Shown here: positions 18,296-26,771 of the stretch, piece by piece | How positions within the stretch are numbered: position 1 is the stretch's first letter | How the letters are laid out: each line of letters starts with the position of its first letter | Assembly (NCBI GenBank): GCA_963747255.1 | Contig: CAVVEG010000018.1 | Coordinates: forward strand, 124,001 to 188,000 | DNA: 64,000 bases | From: CAIYRG01 sp963747255 | Lineage (GTDB): Bacteria > Pseudomonadota > Alphaproteobacteria > Micropepsales > Micropepsaceae | Reading direction: 5' to 3' | The notes under the pieces: generated by a model | Seen by the model: the letters and a program-made list of their open reading frames with translations, nothing else | What the model was told of the DNA's origin: nothing | Databases searched by the model: none | Translations under genes and position numbers: made by a program

Positions 18296-18814
18296 TTACC
18301 GATCGCTCTTCGGCGCCGACGGGAAACGGAATATCTCCACGAACTCGTCCAGCTGCTTCACAATTATGCGCCAGCCAGAAAAGCAGACGAAATTCCCTGC
18401 GCTTTTTTGCAGTTGGCTCGATATGCCGGTTCGGAGGTCGACATAGATAATGCGCGTTCCCCAGGCGGGTGCCGTGATCAAAAACTGGTCGTCTTGCAGG
18501 ATCAGCATGCCCGGCAGCGGTTCATCCGGAAGACTGAAGTGCATTCGGCGCGGCGAAGAGTTTGGAATCAAGCGAACGTCCGAATAGACAAAGGCGCTCT
18601 TGGGAAGGGCTGACACTTGTCGGACGTAGGGGGATTTGCCGTCGTGACTCGCATCGAAAGGACCAAGGAGAAGCATTAATTCCCGGGTTCCTTCGTCTTC
18701 AACAACTCGGCACCGAAGGCCCAAAACCGTAATTCCTCTATCGGTAAGGGCTGCAATGGCCCCGAGGCCCAGTTTTTCGATAGCGATCATGTTTCCGGGA
18801 ACATCAATCCGCAT
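18296..18814 (-). CDS. Hypothetical protein
   Basis: A 172-residue soluble protein that I do not recognise. It has no signal peptide or membrane helix. Its middle is rich in beta-prone segments (LPGMLILQDDQFLITAPAWGTRIIYVDLRTG), and a cysteine occurs in the C-terminal third. AGGA lies about seven bases before the ATG, which supports translation. It is bordered by decayed sequence on both sides, so it could itself be a remnant of a larger module. Confidence 0.55.
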   Translation of the reverse strand: MRIDVPGNMIAIEKLGLGAIAALTDRGITVLGLRCRVVEDEGTRELMLLLGPFDASHDGKSPYVRQVSALPKSAFVYSDVRLIPNSSPRRMHFSLPDEPLPGMLILQDDQFLITAPAWGTRIIYVDLRTGISSQLQKSAGNFVCFSGWRIIVKQLDEFVEIFRFPSAPKSDR

Positions 18815-19374
18815 CGTATTTCCTGCCCTTCGCCTTTTAACCCAATCCCGAAGAACACACCTTTCTGCCTGATGCGCTTACAGCCGCCGCGGTACCACGC
18901 CACTCTTTCGGGTGGCGTGTGCCTACGCTGATTTGATGCTTGCGAAAAGCCGTCCGCGACAAAATCCCAGACAGATTCAAATGGCCGACACCAATTAAGG
19001 GCTCAAAATCTCACGGGACGCGATTTCGAGCCGTATCACTGTGTTGAAAGGTGTTGAGGCGCGCCGAGCCCGCGCGGGCTTGCGCGTTGCGAGGATAATG
19101 CGATCGAGCTGCGCTGGTACAATGCCGAACAGGAATTGTGCAACCACGTGGAACGAGATACACGAGCGCCCGGATTTAACGCTCGTCGATCTCGAACACC
19201 ACGCGTTGGGCAGCGGCACCCACACGCCGCCTTCGGTCGACGACATCATGGCGATGACGATAATTTTGGCGGACAGATTGACTTTACCGGTATTGGCAGT
19301 AGACCGGCTCAGGTCTTAGGCTCGAACCAAGGATGATTTACCGCCCCTCACTACCGAGGGATCATCGGTTGTAA
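18815..19374. other. Gene-poor, probably decayed stretch
   Basis: Several short frames on both strands overlap and none is recognisable. One plus-strand frame ending near 19336 has a plausible look (IELRWYNAEQELC) but no start or family match. A perfect 8-bp hairpin lies at 18896-18919. Confidence 0.4.
18896..18919. terminator. Hairpin upstream of the 18296-18814 gene
   Basis: CACGCCAC, loop TCTTTCGG, GTGGCGTG: eight perfect pairs. No T-run follows on either strand, so terminator function is uncertain. Confidence 0.3.
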
Positions 19375-19656
19375 TCGTTCGAACCTTGGCCCTGCAAACT
19401 GTCCAAAAAGACGCCGGCGATCTTCACCGTCGGTCATTCAACAGATCCAATCGCCGAATTTTTGACTTTGCTCCAGCCGGTGGGCGTCGATCTGGTCGTC
19501 GACGTGCGTTCGATTCCGCGCTCGCGGACGAACCCGCACTTCAACACCAATGCTCTGTCCGAAGGGTCCGAAGCGCTCGGTAATGCGTTGATACGCTATC
19601 GACCGTTGCCGTCGCTTGGGTCGGCGTCACCGAAAAAAGGGATCTCCCGCAGATGA
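19375..19656 (+). pseudogene. DUF488-family gene remnant
   Basis: The frame reads TPAIFTVGHSTDPIAEFLTLL, VDLVVDVRSIPRSRTNPHFN and IRYRPLPSLG. These are the N-terminal marks of DUF488 proteins (conserved GHS, DVR, PxSR and a LPxLG segment). There is no ATG or GTG between the upstream in-frame stop (19372-19374) and the conserved region. The frame ends after about 85 residues of the usual 170 or so, and the C-terminal half is not seen downstream. Start and 3' half are lost, so this is a remnant. Confidence 0.6.
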
Positions 19657-20109
19657 CGTTGCTGATCGCGCCGTTGCCAGTGCATATCCCAGCGCCTCAG
19701 AGCGGTGTGTGATCGGCGATGTAGCTGACAGTCCGCTGCTGAATGTGTGGTACTTCTGCTCACGTCGGCGGAAATCGTAGGCGATGGTTTCAACAGAAAA
19801 GTGGGCTGTTGGCCTTTTTGCTGGCCTCAAGATTTTCCACACTGACAAGTTTCTATTATATATCATGCGGTTAGATGAAGTTTACGATGACGCCCCTGGG
19901 CACCTTTTGCTGTTTTTGCCGGGGCAAAATCAAATCGGGCATGATTGAGTAAGACTTTGATATTGCCGTAAAAAATCTGAATATAGCTCTATATCGGTGA
20001 ACACCAGCACGCATCGAATTTTTTGGTATGGTGCTCAGGTCGGCTGTTGGTATGGGCCTTCACCGATTTCGACTGCGCAGCGCTGCGCCGCTCAGCGATT
20101 GCACGTTAG
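19657..20109. other. Intergenic stretch without recognisable gene
   Basis: Short minus-strand frames cover part of it but match nothing I know. An AT-rich patch near 19830-20000 has lower GC than its surroundings and could include promoter or transfer-derived DNA. Confidence 0.3.
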
Positions 20110-20541
20110 TCAACCGATGGCGCCTGCGCCGATCTTTGCGACTATTCCATCCTGCTCCGAGGTGCCGCCGGAGACGCCGATGGCGCCGATGATCCTGCCG
20201 CCCGAAATGATGGGAACGCCGCCTTCCGCCGCGCTCACCCCGAACGTCAGCACGCGCAAGCCGATACCGCCGCCCGCAATCGCATCCTCGAACACCCTGG
20301 TCGGACGGCGGAATTCGACAGCCGTCCGCGCCTTTGCTTCGGCGATGCGCATCGAGGCAAGCTGCGTATTGTCCAGCCGGTGTGCCATCACCACGTGACC
20401 GCCGGAATCGACAATCGCAATCGCAACGGGGCAATTGTTCCTGTTTGCCTCGCCTTCGGCCGCGTCCATCGCGCGTCTGGCGTCGTGAAAGGATATTGGC
20501 TGCCCATACGGTGTCAGCGGGGGTGGTGCTTGTTGAGTCAT
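20110..20541 (-). CDS. HbpS/GlcG-like (DUF336) protein, cytoplasmic
   Basis: A 143-residue protein of the GlcG/HbpS fold. Marks are AIAIVDSGGHVVMAHRLD, an alpha-helical SMRIAEAKARTAVEF stretch and a Gly-rich C-terminal part (EGGVPIISGGRIIGAIGVSGG). Some relatives bind heme or cobalamin; others are of unknown role in catabolic operons. GGGAG lies six bases before the ATG at 20541, within the end of the preceding DHDPS-like gene; an ATG two codons earlier is less well placed. It has no signal peptide, unlike its relative at 28663. Confidence 0.88.
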   Translation of the reverse strand: MTQQAPPPLTPYGQPISFHDARRAMDAAEGEANRNNCPVAIAIVDSGGHVVMAHRLDNTQLASMRIAEAKARTAVEFRRPTRVFEDAIAGGGIGLRVLTFGVSAAEGGVPIISGGRIIGAIGVSGGTSEQDGIVAKIGAGAIG

Positions 20542-20543
20542 TA

Positions 20544-21485
20544 TCATCTCCCTGGTTCACGCCCCCGACGTCGCATCAGCCTATGTCCAAGCGCCGTATT
20601 CGCGAGGACATCTGCCAATTCCGCCTGTTCTTCAGCGGAGAGCGCTGTATAAGGCGGATACGGATTTCCTGCCGGGATACCGATCAGATTCATTGCGGCT
20701 TTCATCACCGGTGCAAGGCCACGATGCATCCATCTTGATGGAAACAGAGCGAATTGAAGCTGCGCATTGGCCGCGCCTTCGTAATCCCCTGCAACAAACG
20801 CGTTGATGATCTCGCGCGCAATCTCGCACGCCGGTGGCGGCGTGGTGACGCCGGCGCCACCCAGCTGAAGTGTTGCCAGCAACATCTGCATGGTGGTGAA
20901 GTAGCGGGCGTGTCCCGCGTGATCGATCTCGACGATCAGCCGCGAAACGCGGGCAAGATCCCGCGAGCTCTCCTTGACGAATTGCACGCGTGGAAGTTTT
21001 GCCAGCGCGATCGTGTCGGGAATGGAAACGTCCGCGCCGGGACCGGGATTGAGATAGAGAGTGATCGGAAGATCGGTCTCACGTGAAATCGCCTCGAAAT
21101 AGGCAATAAGATCGTCTCGCGTTGGCGAACCTGCAAAAGGCCGCAGCGGTGCGAGCAGTTGAATGCCGTTGGCGCCGTGTCTTTCTGCGTGCTGCGCGAG
21201 TTCGATCGCGGCCTTGAACGACGGATGGGATACACCGGCCATCACCGGAACTCGGCCCCTGACGCATTCAATCGTGCCGCGGATGAGCGCCTTGCGCTCT
21301 TCAAAGTCGAGATAGGTATATTCCTGCGTTTCGACACCGGCGGCGACGATCATGGTCGCCCGGCAATCTTCGATGATATAGTCGATTTGCAGCTGAAGCC
21401 CCGCTTCGTCGATCTTCAGTTCGGGCGTGAAAGGCGTGAGCGGCGCGACAAGCAAGCCGGGCGTCTTCACAGAATCGCCTTTCAT
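20544..21485 (-). CDS. Dihydrodipicolinate synthase-family aldolase/lyase
   Basis: A 313-residue TIM-barrel enzyme of the class I aldolase type, with the Schiff-base Lys 171 in FVKES and the catalytic Tyr 144 (ITLYLNPGPG). The start used is MKGDSVKTPGLLVAPLTPF. Glycine-rich and substrate-pocket residues differ from true DapA (for example GVETQEYTYLD in place of GTTGE), so a role in catabolism of a 2-oxo acid is more likely than lysine synthesis. It begins four bases after the stop of a truncated ornithine cyclodeaminase frame and overlaps the ribosome site of the HbpS-like gene behind it. Confidence 0.88.
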   Translation of the reverse strand: MKGDSVKTPGLLVAPLTPFTPELKIDEAGLQLQIDYIIEDCRATMIVAAGVETQEYTYLDFEERKALIRGTIECVRGRVPVMAGVSHPSFKAAIELAQHAERHGANGIQLLAPLRPFAGSPTRDDLIAYFEAISRETDLPITLYLNPGPGADVSIPDTIALAKLPRVQFVKESSRDLARVSRLIVEIDHAGHARYFTTMQMLLATLQLGGAGVTTPPPACEIAREIINAFVAGDYEGAANAQLQFALFPSRWMHRGLAPVMKAAMNLIGIPAGNPYPPYTALSAEEQAELADVLANTALGHRLMRRRGREPGR

Positions 21486-21489
21486 CCAC

Positions 21490-21681
21490 TTATCCGAAGT
21501 CGCCGCCCACGGCGGTAGACGCCCGGATGACCATTCGCGGCGGAAAGGTGGCGAGGCCCTGCGCATACGGTCCGAGCACGCTTTCCATTGCCTCGACCGG
21601 GGCCCTCATTGTGAGGGCGCGAGCTGCGACGTCATTGTTGATCAGCAATGCCATGGCTGCCGGCTGTCTCGCGGAATCCAT
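21490..21681 (-). pseudogene. N-terminal fragment of an ornithine cyclodeaminase/mu-crystallin family gene
   Basis: A 63-residue frame with a usable ribosome site (AGGA about eight bases before ATG). The sequence MALLINNDVAARALTMRAPVEAMESVLGPYAQGLATFPPR matches the first segment of this family, which is normally about 310-330 residues. It ends in a stop directly before the DHDPS-like gene, so most of the enzyme, including the NAD-binding domain, is missing. The fragment may now serve only as a leader whose translation carries ribosomes to the next gene. Confidence 0.6.
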
Positions 21682-21769
21682 TTCAGCGATCCTGATCGAA
21701 AACGCCGATGGCGTCTATCGTGCCAGTCTGCGGCCGTCTATCTTGTTCCGCCTTTCGAACGCCGTCGCC

Positions 21770-22348
21770 ATGAGCAATTCACCAATTCGGCCCGTCAGCC
21801 GTTATTCGGTTCCCGCTTTTGCAGGGATGCCGGAAGACATTCGCGCCAGGATTCTGGCGGTGCAGGAAAAGTCGGGGTTCATTCCGAATGTGTTCCTCGT
21901 GCTCGCGCGACGACCTGACGAATTCCGGGCGTTTTTTGCCTATCACGATGCGCTGATGGACAAGCCTGGTAACCTGACCAGGGCCGAGCGGGAAATGATC
22001 GTCGTTGCGACCAGCAATGCCAACCATTGCCAGTATTGCGTCGTCGCACATGGCGCCATCCTGCGCATTCGCGCGAAGGACCCCCTGATCGCAGACCAGG
22101 TCGCAATCAATTACCGGAAGGCGAATGTCACACTGCGCCAGATGGCGATGCTCGACTTCGCAATGAAAGTCTCGGCCGGAGCACACGAGATCGGCGATGG
22201 CGACTTCGCGATTCTCGCGGAACACGGCTTCAATGAAGAAGACGCCTGGGACATCGCCGCCATCGCGAGTTTCTTCGCGCTTTCGAATCGCATGGCGAAT
22301 GTTGCGGATATGAGGCCGAACGACGAATTCTTCTCATTGGGCCGATGA
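21770..22348 (+). CDS. AhpD-like peroxidase-related protein
   Basis: A 192-residue carboxymuconolactone decarboxylase-fold protein. The redox pair Cys 87-x2-Cys 90 with His 94 (HCQYCVVAHG) is the AhpD-type catalytic motif. The family C-terminal region (EEDAWDIAAIASFFALSNRMAN) is present. Members of this group are annotated as peroxidase-related or alkylhydroperoxidase-like. The ATG at 21770 is chosen on family length; no good ribosome site precedes it. It is divergent from the cyclodeaminase fragment and convergent with the phosphoesterase. Confidence 0.88.
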   Translation: MSNSPIRPVSRYSVPAFAGMPEDIRARILAVQEKSGFIPNVFLVLARRPDEFRAFFAYHDALMDKPGNLTRAEREMIVVATSNANHCQYCVVAHGAILRIRAKDPLIADQVAINYRKANVTLRQMAMLDFAMKVSAGAHEIGDGDFAILAEHGFNEEDAWDIAAIASFFALSNRMANVADMRPNDEFFSLGR

Positions 22349-22409
22349 CGGCGCGGGAGGAACAGACCGGATGGGTGAAAACGACATCACGAATTGATCG
22401 GGTTAAACA

Positions 22410-23159
22410 TCACGAGACAACCCGCTCCCCACTTACAACGCCGTCGCGGGAAACCGTGTGCAGAAGGTATGAGGGTGCTGTTTCGCTCGCACCGCCGAAA
22501 CCCTTGCGCAGGTCCAGCGCAATGCTCGGCATTATGGTGGCGGTTGTGCCGCCCCACGGCTCGTGATGCAAACAATGAACGTGTCCGCACAATAGTCGTT
22601 CGACCTGCCGATAGCGCCCAACCAGGGCTGCAAGATCTGCTGCCTCCTGTGGGCGCCGGTACCCGTCCATGTAATGCGGGCTGATGTCGAATGGTGGATG
22701 ATGAATGAAAAGGATCGTGCGTTTATCGGGCTTCCGGGCGAGCGTCTCCTCCAGCCACGCAAGCCGTTGAGCGCAGAACACGCCCTTCCGTTCTCCCGGT
22801 GCAACCGAATCGAGCGCTACGAGGCGAACAGGGTAGTCGTCGATGACATAATGGAAATGATCGGAGTCCCGGGGCAAGCAGGTGAAACCCGAAAGTGCGG
22901 CACGTAACGCGCCGTGGCGATCGCGATTGCCTGGCGTGATGAACAGCGGCGCTTGCAACTCAGCCAGGATCTCGCGCAGATGCGCGTACTCTTCAGCGGT
23001 GCCGTGATGAACGCTATCCCCGGTGTGAACGACTGCGTCTACACTCTGACGGTTAATATCGGCGATGCAACGACGCAGGTTGTCAGCCCGGCTTGCGCCG
23101 ACGTCCTGCCCGGACGAGCGGGCGAGGATGTGAGTGTCGCTGAGCTGGGCGATGATCAT
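22410..23159 (-). CDS. Calcineurin-like phosphoesterase (CpdA/Icc type)
   Basis: A 249-residue metallophosphoesterase. Metal-site motifs are D-x-H (LSDTH, 8-10), GDSVHHG (from 47), GNRD (77-80), an HHPP segment and GHVH near the C-terminal third. The family's GNHD has Arg in place of His, while the metal-binding Asn is kept. It starts 13 bases after the sat stop, so it is probably the last gene of the aprMBA-sat transcript. Relatives hydrolyse cyclic nucleotides or phosphodiesters; a link to nucleotide by-products of APS metabolism is only a guess. Confidence 0.88.
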   Translation of the reverse strand: MIIAQLSDTHILARSSGQDVGASRADNLRRCIADINRQSVDAVVHTGDSVHHGTAEEYAHLREILAELQAPLFITPGNRDRHGALRAALSGFTCLPRDSDHFHYVIDDYPVRLVALDSVAPGERKGVFCAQRLAWLEETLARKPDKRTILFIHHPPFDISPHYMDGYRRPQEAADLAALVGRYRQVERLLCGHVHCLHHEPWGGTTATIMPSIALDLRKGFGGASETAPSYLLHTVSRDGVVSGERVVS

Positions 23160-23172
23160 CGCTGCCGTTCGG

Positions 23173-24348
23173 TCAATGCCCGAGCGAGTCGTAATATTCC
23201 TGAAGGATCGCGACCACCTCTGGCCGGCTGAATTCCTTCGGAATCTGCTCGTGCCTGGCAAACATTTCTCTCAAACGTGTACCCGAAATTTGCAGGCGGT
23301 GCCCAGCTTCATGCGGACAGGTCCGGGCGGTCGCCATGCCGTCGCACTTGTAACAGTAGAACGTGACGTCAATCTTGAGCGGCTGAATGATCAGGCTACC
23401 GCCCGGCAGGGTATCGAAGATGTGGTGAGCGTCAAACGGACCGTAATAATTTGCAACGCCGGCATGATCGCGTCCGATCACAAGGTGCGAGCAGCCAAAA
23501 TTCTGCCGAAACAGCGCGTGGAGCAACGCCTCGCGCGGACCTGCATAGCGCATCTCGATCGGATAGCCAGCCTGAATATAGGTGCCCGGCACAAAATAAC
23601 TTCCGGTCAGCGCGTCAATCGCCTCAACGCGCACCTCCGCCGGGACATCCCCTTCTTTGAGGGCGCCCAGGACCTGGTGAATGAATATCCCGTCGCAAAT
23701 CTCGACTGCGATCTTGGCCAGGTACTCGTGGCTCCGGTGCATCGGGTTCCGGGTCTGAAACGCCGCGACTTTGCTCCATCCCTTTTCGGCGAAGAGTGCG
23801 CGCGTCTCTGCCGGGCGGCAATAAAGTCCTTTGTAGCGTTGCGGGTACACCCCTTCGCTCAAAGCCGAGATTCGGCCGGCGAGATTGACTTCGTCCTGAG
23901 ACAGAACCTTGGCCACGCCGGGGTGTTTGGCGTCGGCTGTGCGGAAGACGTGGTGGCATTCGAATTCTTTGTCGATTTCGTATTTTTCCACGACTTCCAA
24001 CGCGCCCATCACTTCGCCCGACTGTGCGTCGACCAGAGCCACTTCGTCTTCAATTGCGATGCTGTCTGCAAGGTCACGGGCGCATGACAGCGTGATGGGG
24101 ATGGGCCAAAACACACCGTTTGTCAGTTTCATATCCGTACAACAGCGACGCCAATCATCATAACCCATGAAGCCGGGAAGTGGCGTGTAGGCTCCCATCG
24201 CCAGCATGAGGAAGTCCGAGGTCTCGCGGCTGCTCATTGGTACATGCTTGAGCGTTTCGAATCGCGCCAAAGACTCCGCGCGTTCCGTTTCCGGCAGGAG
24301 GAGCGGCATCAAGGTTTCACTGCCGTGCGGTGGAACCAGTCTTGACAT
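23173..24348 (-). CDS. sat: Sulfate adenylyltransferase (ATP sulfurylase), dissimilatory type
   Basis: A 391-residue homo-oligomeric ATP sulfurylase. In sulfur oxidisers it converts APS and pyrophosphate to ATP and sulfate. The active-site QTRNPMHRSHE segment and the GRDHAGV motif are intact. A pair of cysteines around YKCDGMATARTCPHE fits the zinc-binding form seen in dissimilatory enzymes. GAGG lies seven bases before the ATG. It lies 104 bases behind aprA on the same strand, as in aprMBA-sat operons of sulfur-oxidising Proteobacteria. Confidence 0.96.
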   Translation of the reverse strand: MSRLVPPHGSETLMPLLLPETERAESLARFETLKHVPMSSRETSDFLMLAMGAYTPLPGFMGYDDWRRCCTDMKLTNGVFWPIPITLSCARDLADSIAIEDEVALVDAQSGEVMGALEVVEKYEIDKEFECHHVFRTADAKHPGVAKVLSQDEVNLAGRISALSEGVYPQRYKGLYCRPAETRALFAEKGWSKVAAFQTRNPMHRSHEYLAKIAVEICDGIFIHQVLGALKEGDVPAEVRVEAIDALTGSYFVPGTYIQAGYPIEMRYAGPREALLHALFRQNFGCSHLVIGRDHAGVANYYGPFDAHHIFDTLPGGSLIIQPLKIDVTFYCYKCDGMATARTCPHEAGHRLQISGTRLREMFARHEQIPKEFSRPEVVAILQEYYDSLGH

Positions 24349-24452
24349 CGCCCCGGCCTCTTTCCTGGGTTCAAAATCGCGCGGAGGGAAAGTCTGGCTG
24401 CAAACACACCAGCTTCAGGACTGTCCGGATCGCCGCTTCGTCCTTCGCCGGA

Positions 24453-26306
24453 TCACGCATCGACAATGTGATAGACGGGTGCCTTCTCCATCTCCCAGGT
24501 CCCGGACTTCTGATCGTAGCGGGAGAGTGTGAAGCAATGCCAATCCGTGTCGTCCAGCCTGGGATGGTCGGCACGGTAGTAATATCCTGGCCAGCGTGTT
24601 TCCTGCCGGAACAACGTGTGATGCGCTACGCATTCGGAAGCAAGCACCCGGTGATGTAATTCCCAGGCTCGTTGAAGTTGATGGAGATCTTCAGCGCCGA
24701 GGCAGGCGAGATCGTCCTTCAGCATAGAGAGCAATTCCAGCCCACGCGCGAGAAGCGGTTCGTTGGTCGTATAATTGGCGCCGATTCCGCCGACATATTC
24801 ATCCATGATTTTTTCGAGACGCTGAAGCCCGTGGATCGGCAGGATATAGTGCGGCGAGACCGTACCCGCCACGATCTCGTTACGGCCAACACGGTAGTTT
24901 TCGAGCGGCTGATAAATGTCCCGTTCGAGGTTTTCATACTCCCGCTGACTGACTTGCGGCTGCTCCCGTCCCAGGTCTCGGACATATTTGACGGCTGCCT
25001 TGCCGGCGATTCGTCCTTCAGTGAACGAGCCCGATGAGAATTTGTGAGCCGTGCCCCCTATTGCGTCGCCAGCGCCAAAGAGCCCGGTTACGGTCATCAT
25101 TCGGTTGTAGCCCCACTGGTATTCGGCAGGGGCATAGTCCTCCGGACCGCTCGCCCAGGCGCCCGAACACGTCGCATGCGAGCCCATGACGTAGGGCTCC
25201 GAGGTGGTCAGCTCGGGATTTATTTCTTTGGGATCGATGTTTTGTGAGGCCCACACGACCGCCTGGCCTATGGTCATTCCGAGGAAGTTCTCCCAGCCAA
25301 CGGTCTCCTTGTGGGGATCTTTGAAGGCCTCCTTTGTCACCATGCGAATGGGGCCCCTTCCGGCCTTGACCTCTTCCAGAAGAGCATGGTTCCGCAAACA
25401 GGTGGGTACCGGATGACGATCCACGTAATCGCCAACCAACTGCTTGATCGAGTCGTACCAGAATGCCTCGTAATCCTGGCCATACCCGTTTTGGGTGTAG
25501 GTCTTCAGATGCAGGAAATAGGCCCCGACCGGGCCGTAGCCGTCCTTGAATTGGGTGAGAACGATTCGGTTCTCCATCTGGGTCATCTTGGCGCCAACCT
25601 GAATTGGCAGGGCGTAGGCAGACGCACTACTCCAGGGCGCATACCACGTCCGGCCCATGCCTTCTCCGACCGAGCGAGGCTTGAAGATGTGCGAAGCGCC
25701 GCCGGCGGCCACGATCACGGCCTTGGCGCGGAAGACATGAAAGTCCCCGGTACGAACATTGAAACCAACTGCGCCGGCGACCCGATCTTGTCGTGTCGTG
25801 TCCATCAGCAGGTGGGTGACCATGATCCGGTTATGGATTTCGGAGGCGGCCTTGCGCGCGGCCTCCGCGACGATCGGTTTATAACTCTCGCCGTGGATCA
25901 TGATTTGCCATTTTCCCTCGCGCTGATACCTCCCTGTTTCCGAATTCCTCATGATGGGTAGACCCCATTCTTCGAATTTGTGCACTGTCGAGTTGACATG
26001 GCGCGCGATGTCATAGCCCAGATCTTCGCGCACCAAGCCCATCAAGTCGTTGCGGGCGTAGCGGACATGGTCCTCCGGCTGGTTCTCATTCCAGTGCATG
26101 CCCATGTAACAGTTGATTGCGTACAGGCCCTGGGCAACAGCACCGCTACGTTCGATATTCGCTTTCTCGACACAGACGATTTTGAGATCGCGTCCCCAGT
26201 AGCGGGACTCATAAGTCGCTCCGCAGCCGCCCATACCCCCGCCGATGACCAGAATATCTGCATCGACGAACACAGTTCTTCGGCGGCGCATTCGACCAGG
26301 GCGCAT
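24453..26306 (-). CDS. aprA: Adenylylsulfate reductase subunit alpha
   Basis: The 617-residue FAD subunit interconverts APS and sulfite plus AMP. The FAD-binding start DADILVIGGGMGGCGATYE, SGAVAQGLYAINCYMG, the GEGMGRTWYAPWSSASAY stretch and the C-terminal MEKAPVYHIVDA are all characteristic of AprA. The ATG shares one base with the aprB stop (TGATG), showing coupling; a second ATG five codons on is possible. Placement after aprM and aprB favours the oxidative direction, with electrons from sulfite leaving through AprB and AprM to the quinone pool. The gene is intact. Confidence 0.97.
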   Translation of the reverse strand: MRPGRMRRRRTVFVDADILVIGGGMGGCGATYESRYWGRDLKIVCVEKANIERSGAVAQGLYAINCYMGMHWNENQPEDHVRYARNDLMGLVREDLGYDIARHVNSTVHKFEEWGLPIMRNSETGRYQREGKWQIMIHGESYKPIVAEAARKAASEIHNRIMVTHLLMDTTRQDRVAGAVGFNVRTGDFHVFRAKAVIVAAGGASHIFKPRSVGEGMGRTWYAPWSSASAYALPIQVGAKMTQMENRIVLTQFKDGYGPVGAYFLHLKTYTQNGYGQDYEAFWYDSIKQLVGDYVDRHPVPTCLRNHALLEEVKAGRGPIRMVTKEAFKDPHKETVGWENFLGMTIGQAVVWASQNIDPKEINPELTTSEPYVMGSHATCSGAWASGPEDYAPAEYQWGYNRMMTVTGLFGAGDAIGGTAHKFSSGSFTEGRIAGKAAVKYVRDLGREQPQVSQREYENLERDIYQPLENYRVGRNEIVAGTVSPHYILPIHGLQRLEKIMDEYVGGIGANYTTNEPLLARGLELLSMLKDDLACLGAEDLHQLQRAWELHHRVLASECVAHHTLFRQETRWPGYYYRADHPRLDDTDWHCFTLSRYDQKSGTWEMEKAPVYHIVDA

Positions 26307-26767
26307 CAGACCAGGATTTTTCTAAGTTGATTGGGAGCAAGCGCGGGCAATGCAGGAATCCTGAGGGCCTCAGGCTCGTGCGCGAGTTGCTGTGAATTTA
26401 TTTCATCCTGGGCAGGGACCGCGTAGTCGGATGGCGACTTGATCGAATCCCATGGTGTCGTCCGGATAGGAGAGACGAAATTCTTTTCACGACCGTCGCG
26501 GAATCTGATCCGCCATGAAATCGTGCCGTTCTCAGGTTCCCTGCGAACCCTGACGCTATGATTGAGCGGAGCGAAATCCGCATATCCCCGGACGTCGATC
26601 GCCTGCTGCGGGCAGGCCTTCACACATGAATAGCACTCCCAGCAAAAATTCGGTTCGATGTTGAAGGACCTGCGATAGGTCTTGTCGATATGCATGATAT
26701 CCGAAGGACAGATGTCGACACAGTGTCCGCAGCCATCGCATCGCGCCATATAAACGAAAGTCGGCAT
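26306..26767 (-). CDS. aprB: Adenylylsulfate reductase subunit beta (ferredoxin-like)
   Basis: The 153-residue iron-sulfur subunit carries two [4Fe-4S] clusters ligated by CDGCGHCVDIC and CWECYSCVKAC near the N-terminus, followed by the beta-sheet and C-terminal arm that wraps AprA. It starts four bases after the aprM stop and overlaps aprA by one base. Electrons pass from the AprA FAD through these clusters to the membrane subunit. Confidence 0.97.
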   Translation of the reverse strand: MPTFVYMARCDGCGHCVDICPSDIMHIDKTYRRSFNIEPNFCWECYSCVKACPQQAIDVRGYADFAPLNHSVRVRREPENGTISWRIRFRDGREKNFVSPIRTTPWDSIKSPSDYAVPAQDEINSQQLAHEPEALRIPALPALAPNQLRKILV

Positions 26768-26771
26768 CCGG

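Noticed and set aside
19041..19336. Plus-strand frames with a partly plausible sequence (IELRWYNAEQELC)
   Set aside because: No start codon in a good context and no family I can name; the area looks decayed.
19367..19392. A tRNA-like T-loop string (GTTCGAAC)
   Set aside because: No acceptor, D or anticodon stem could be folded around it; it is chance sequence in the DUF488 remnant.
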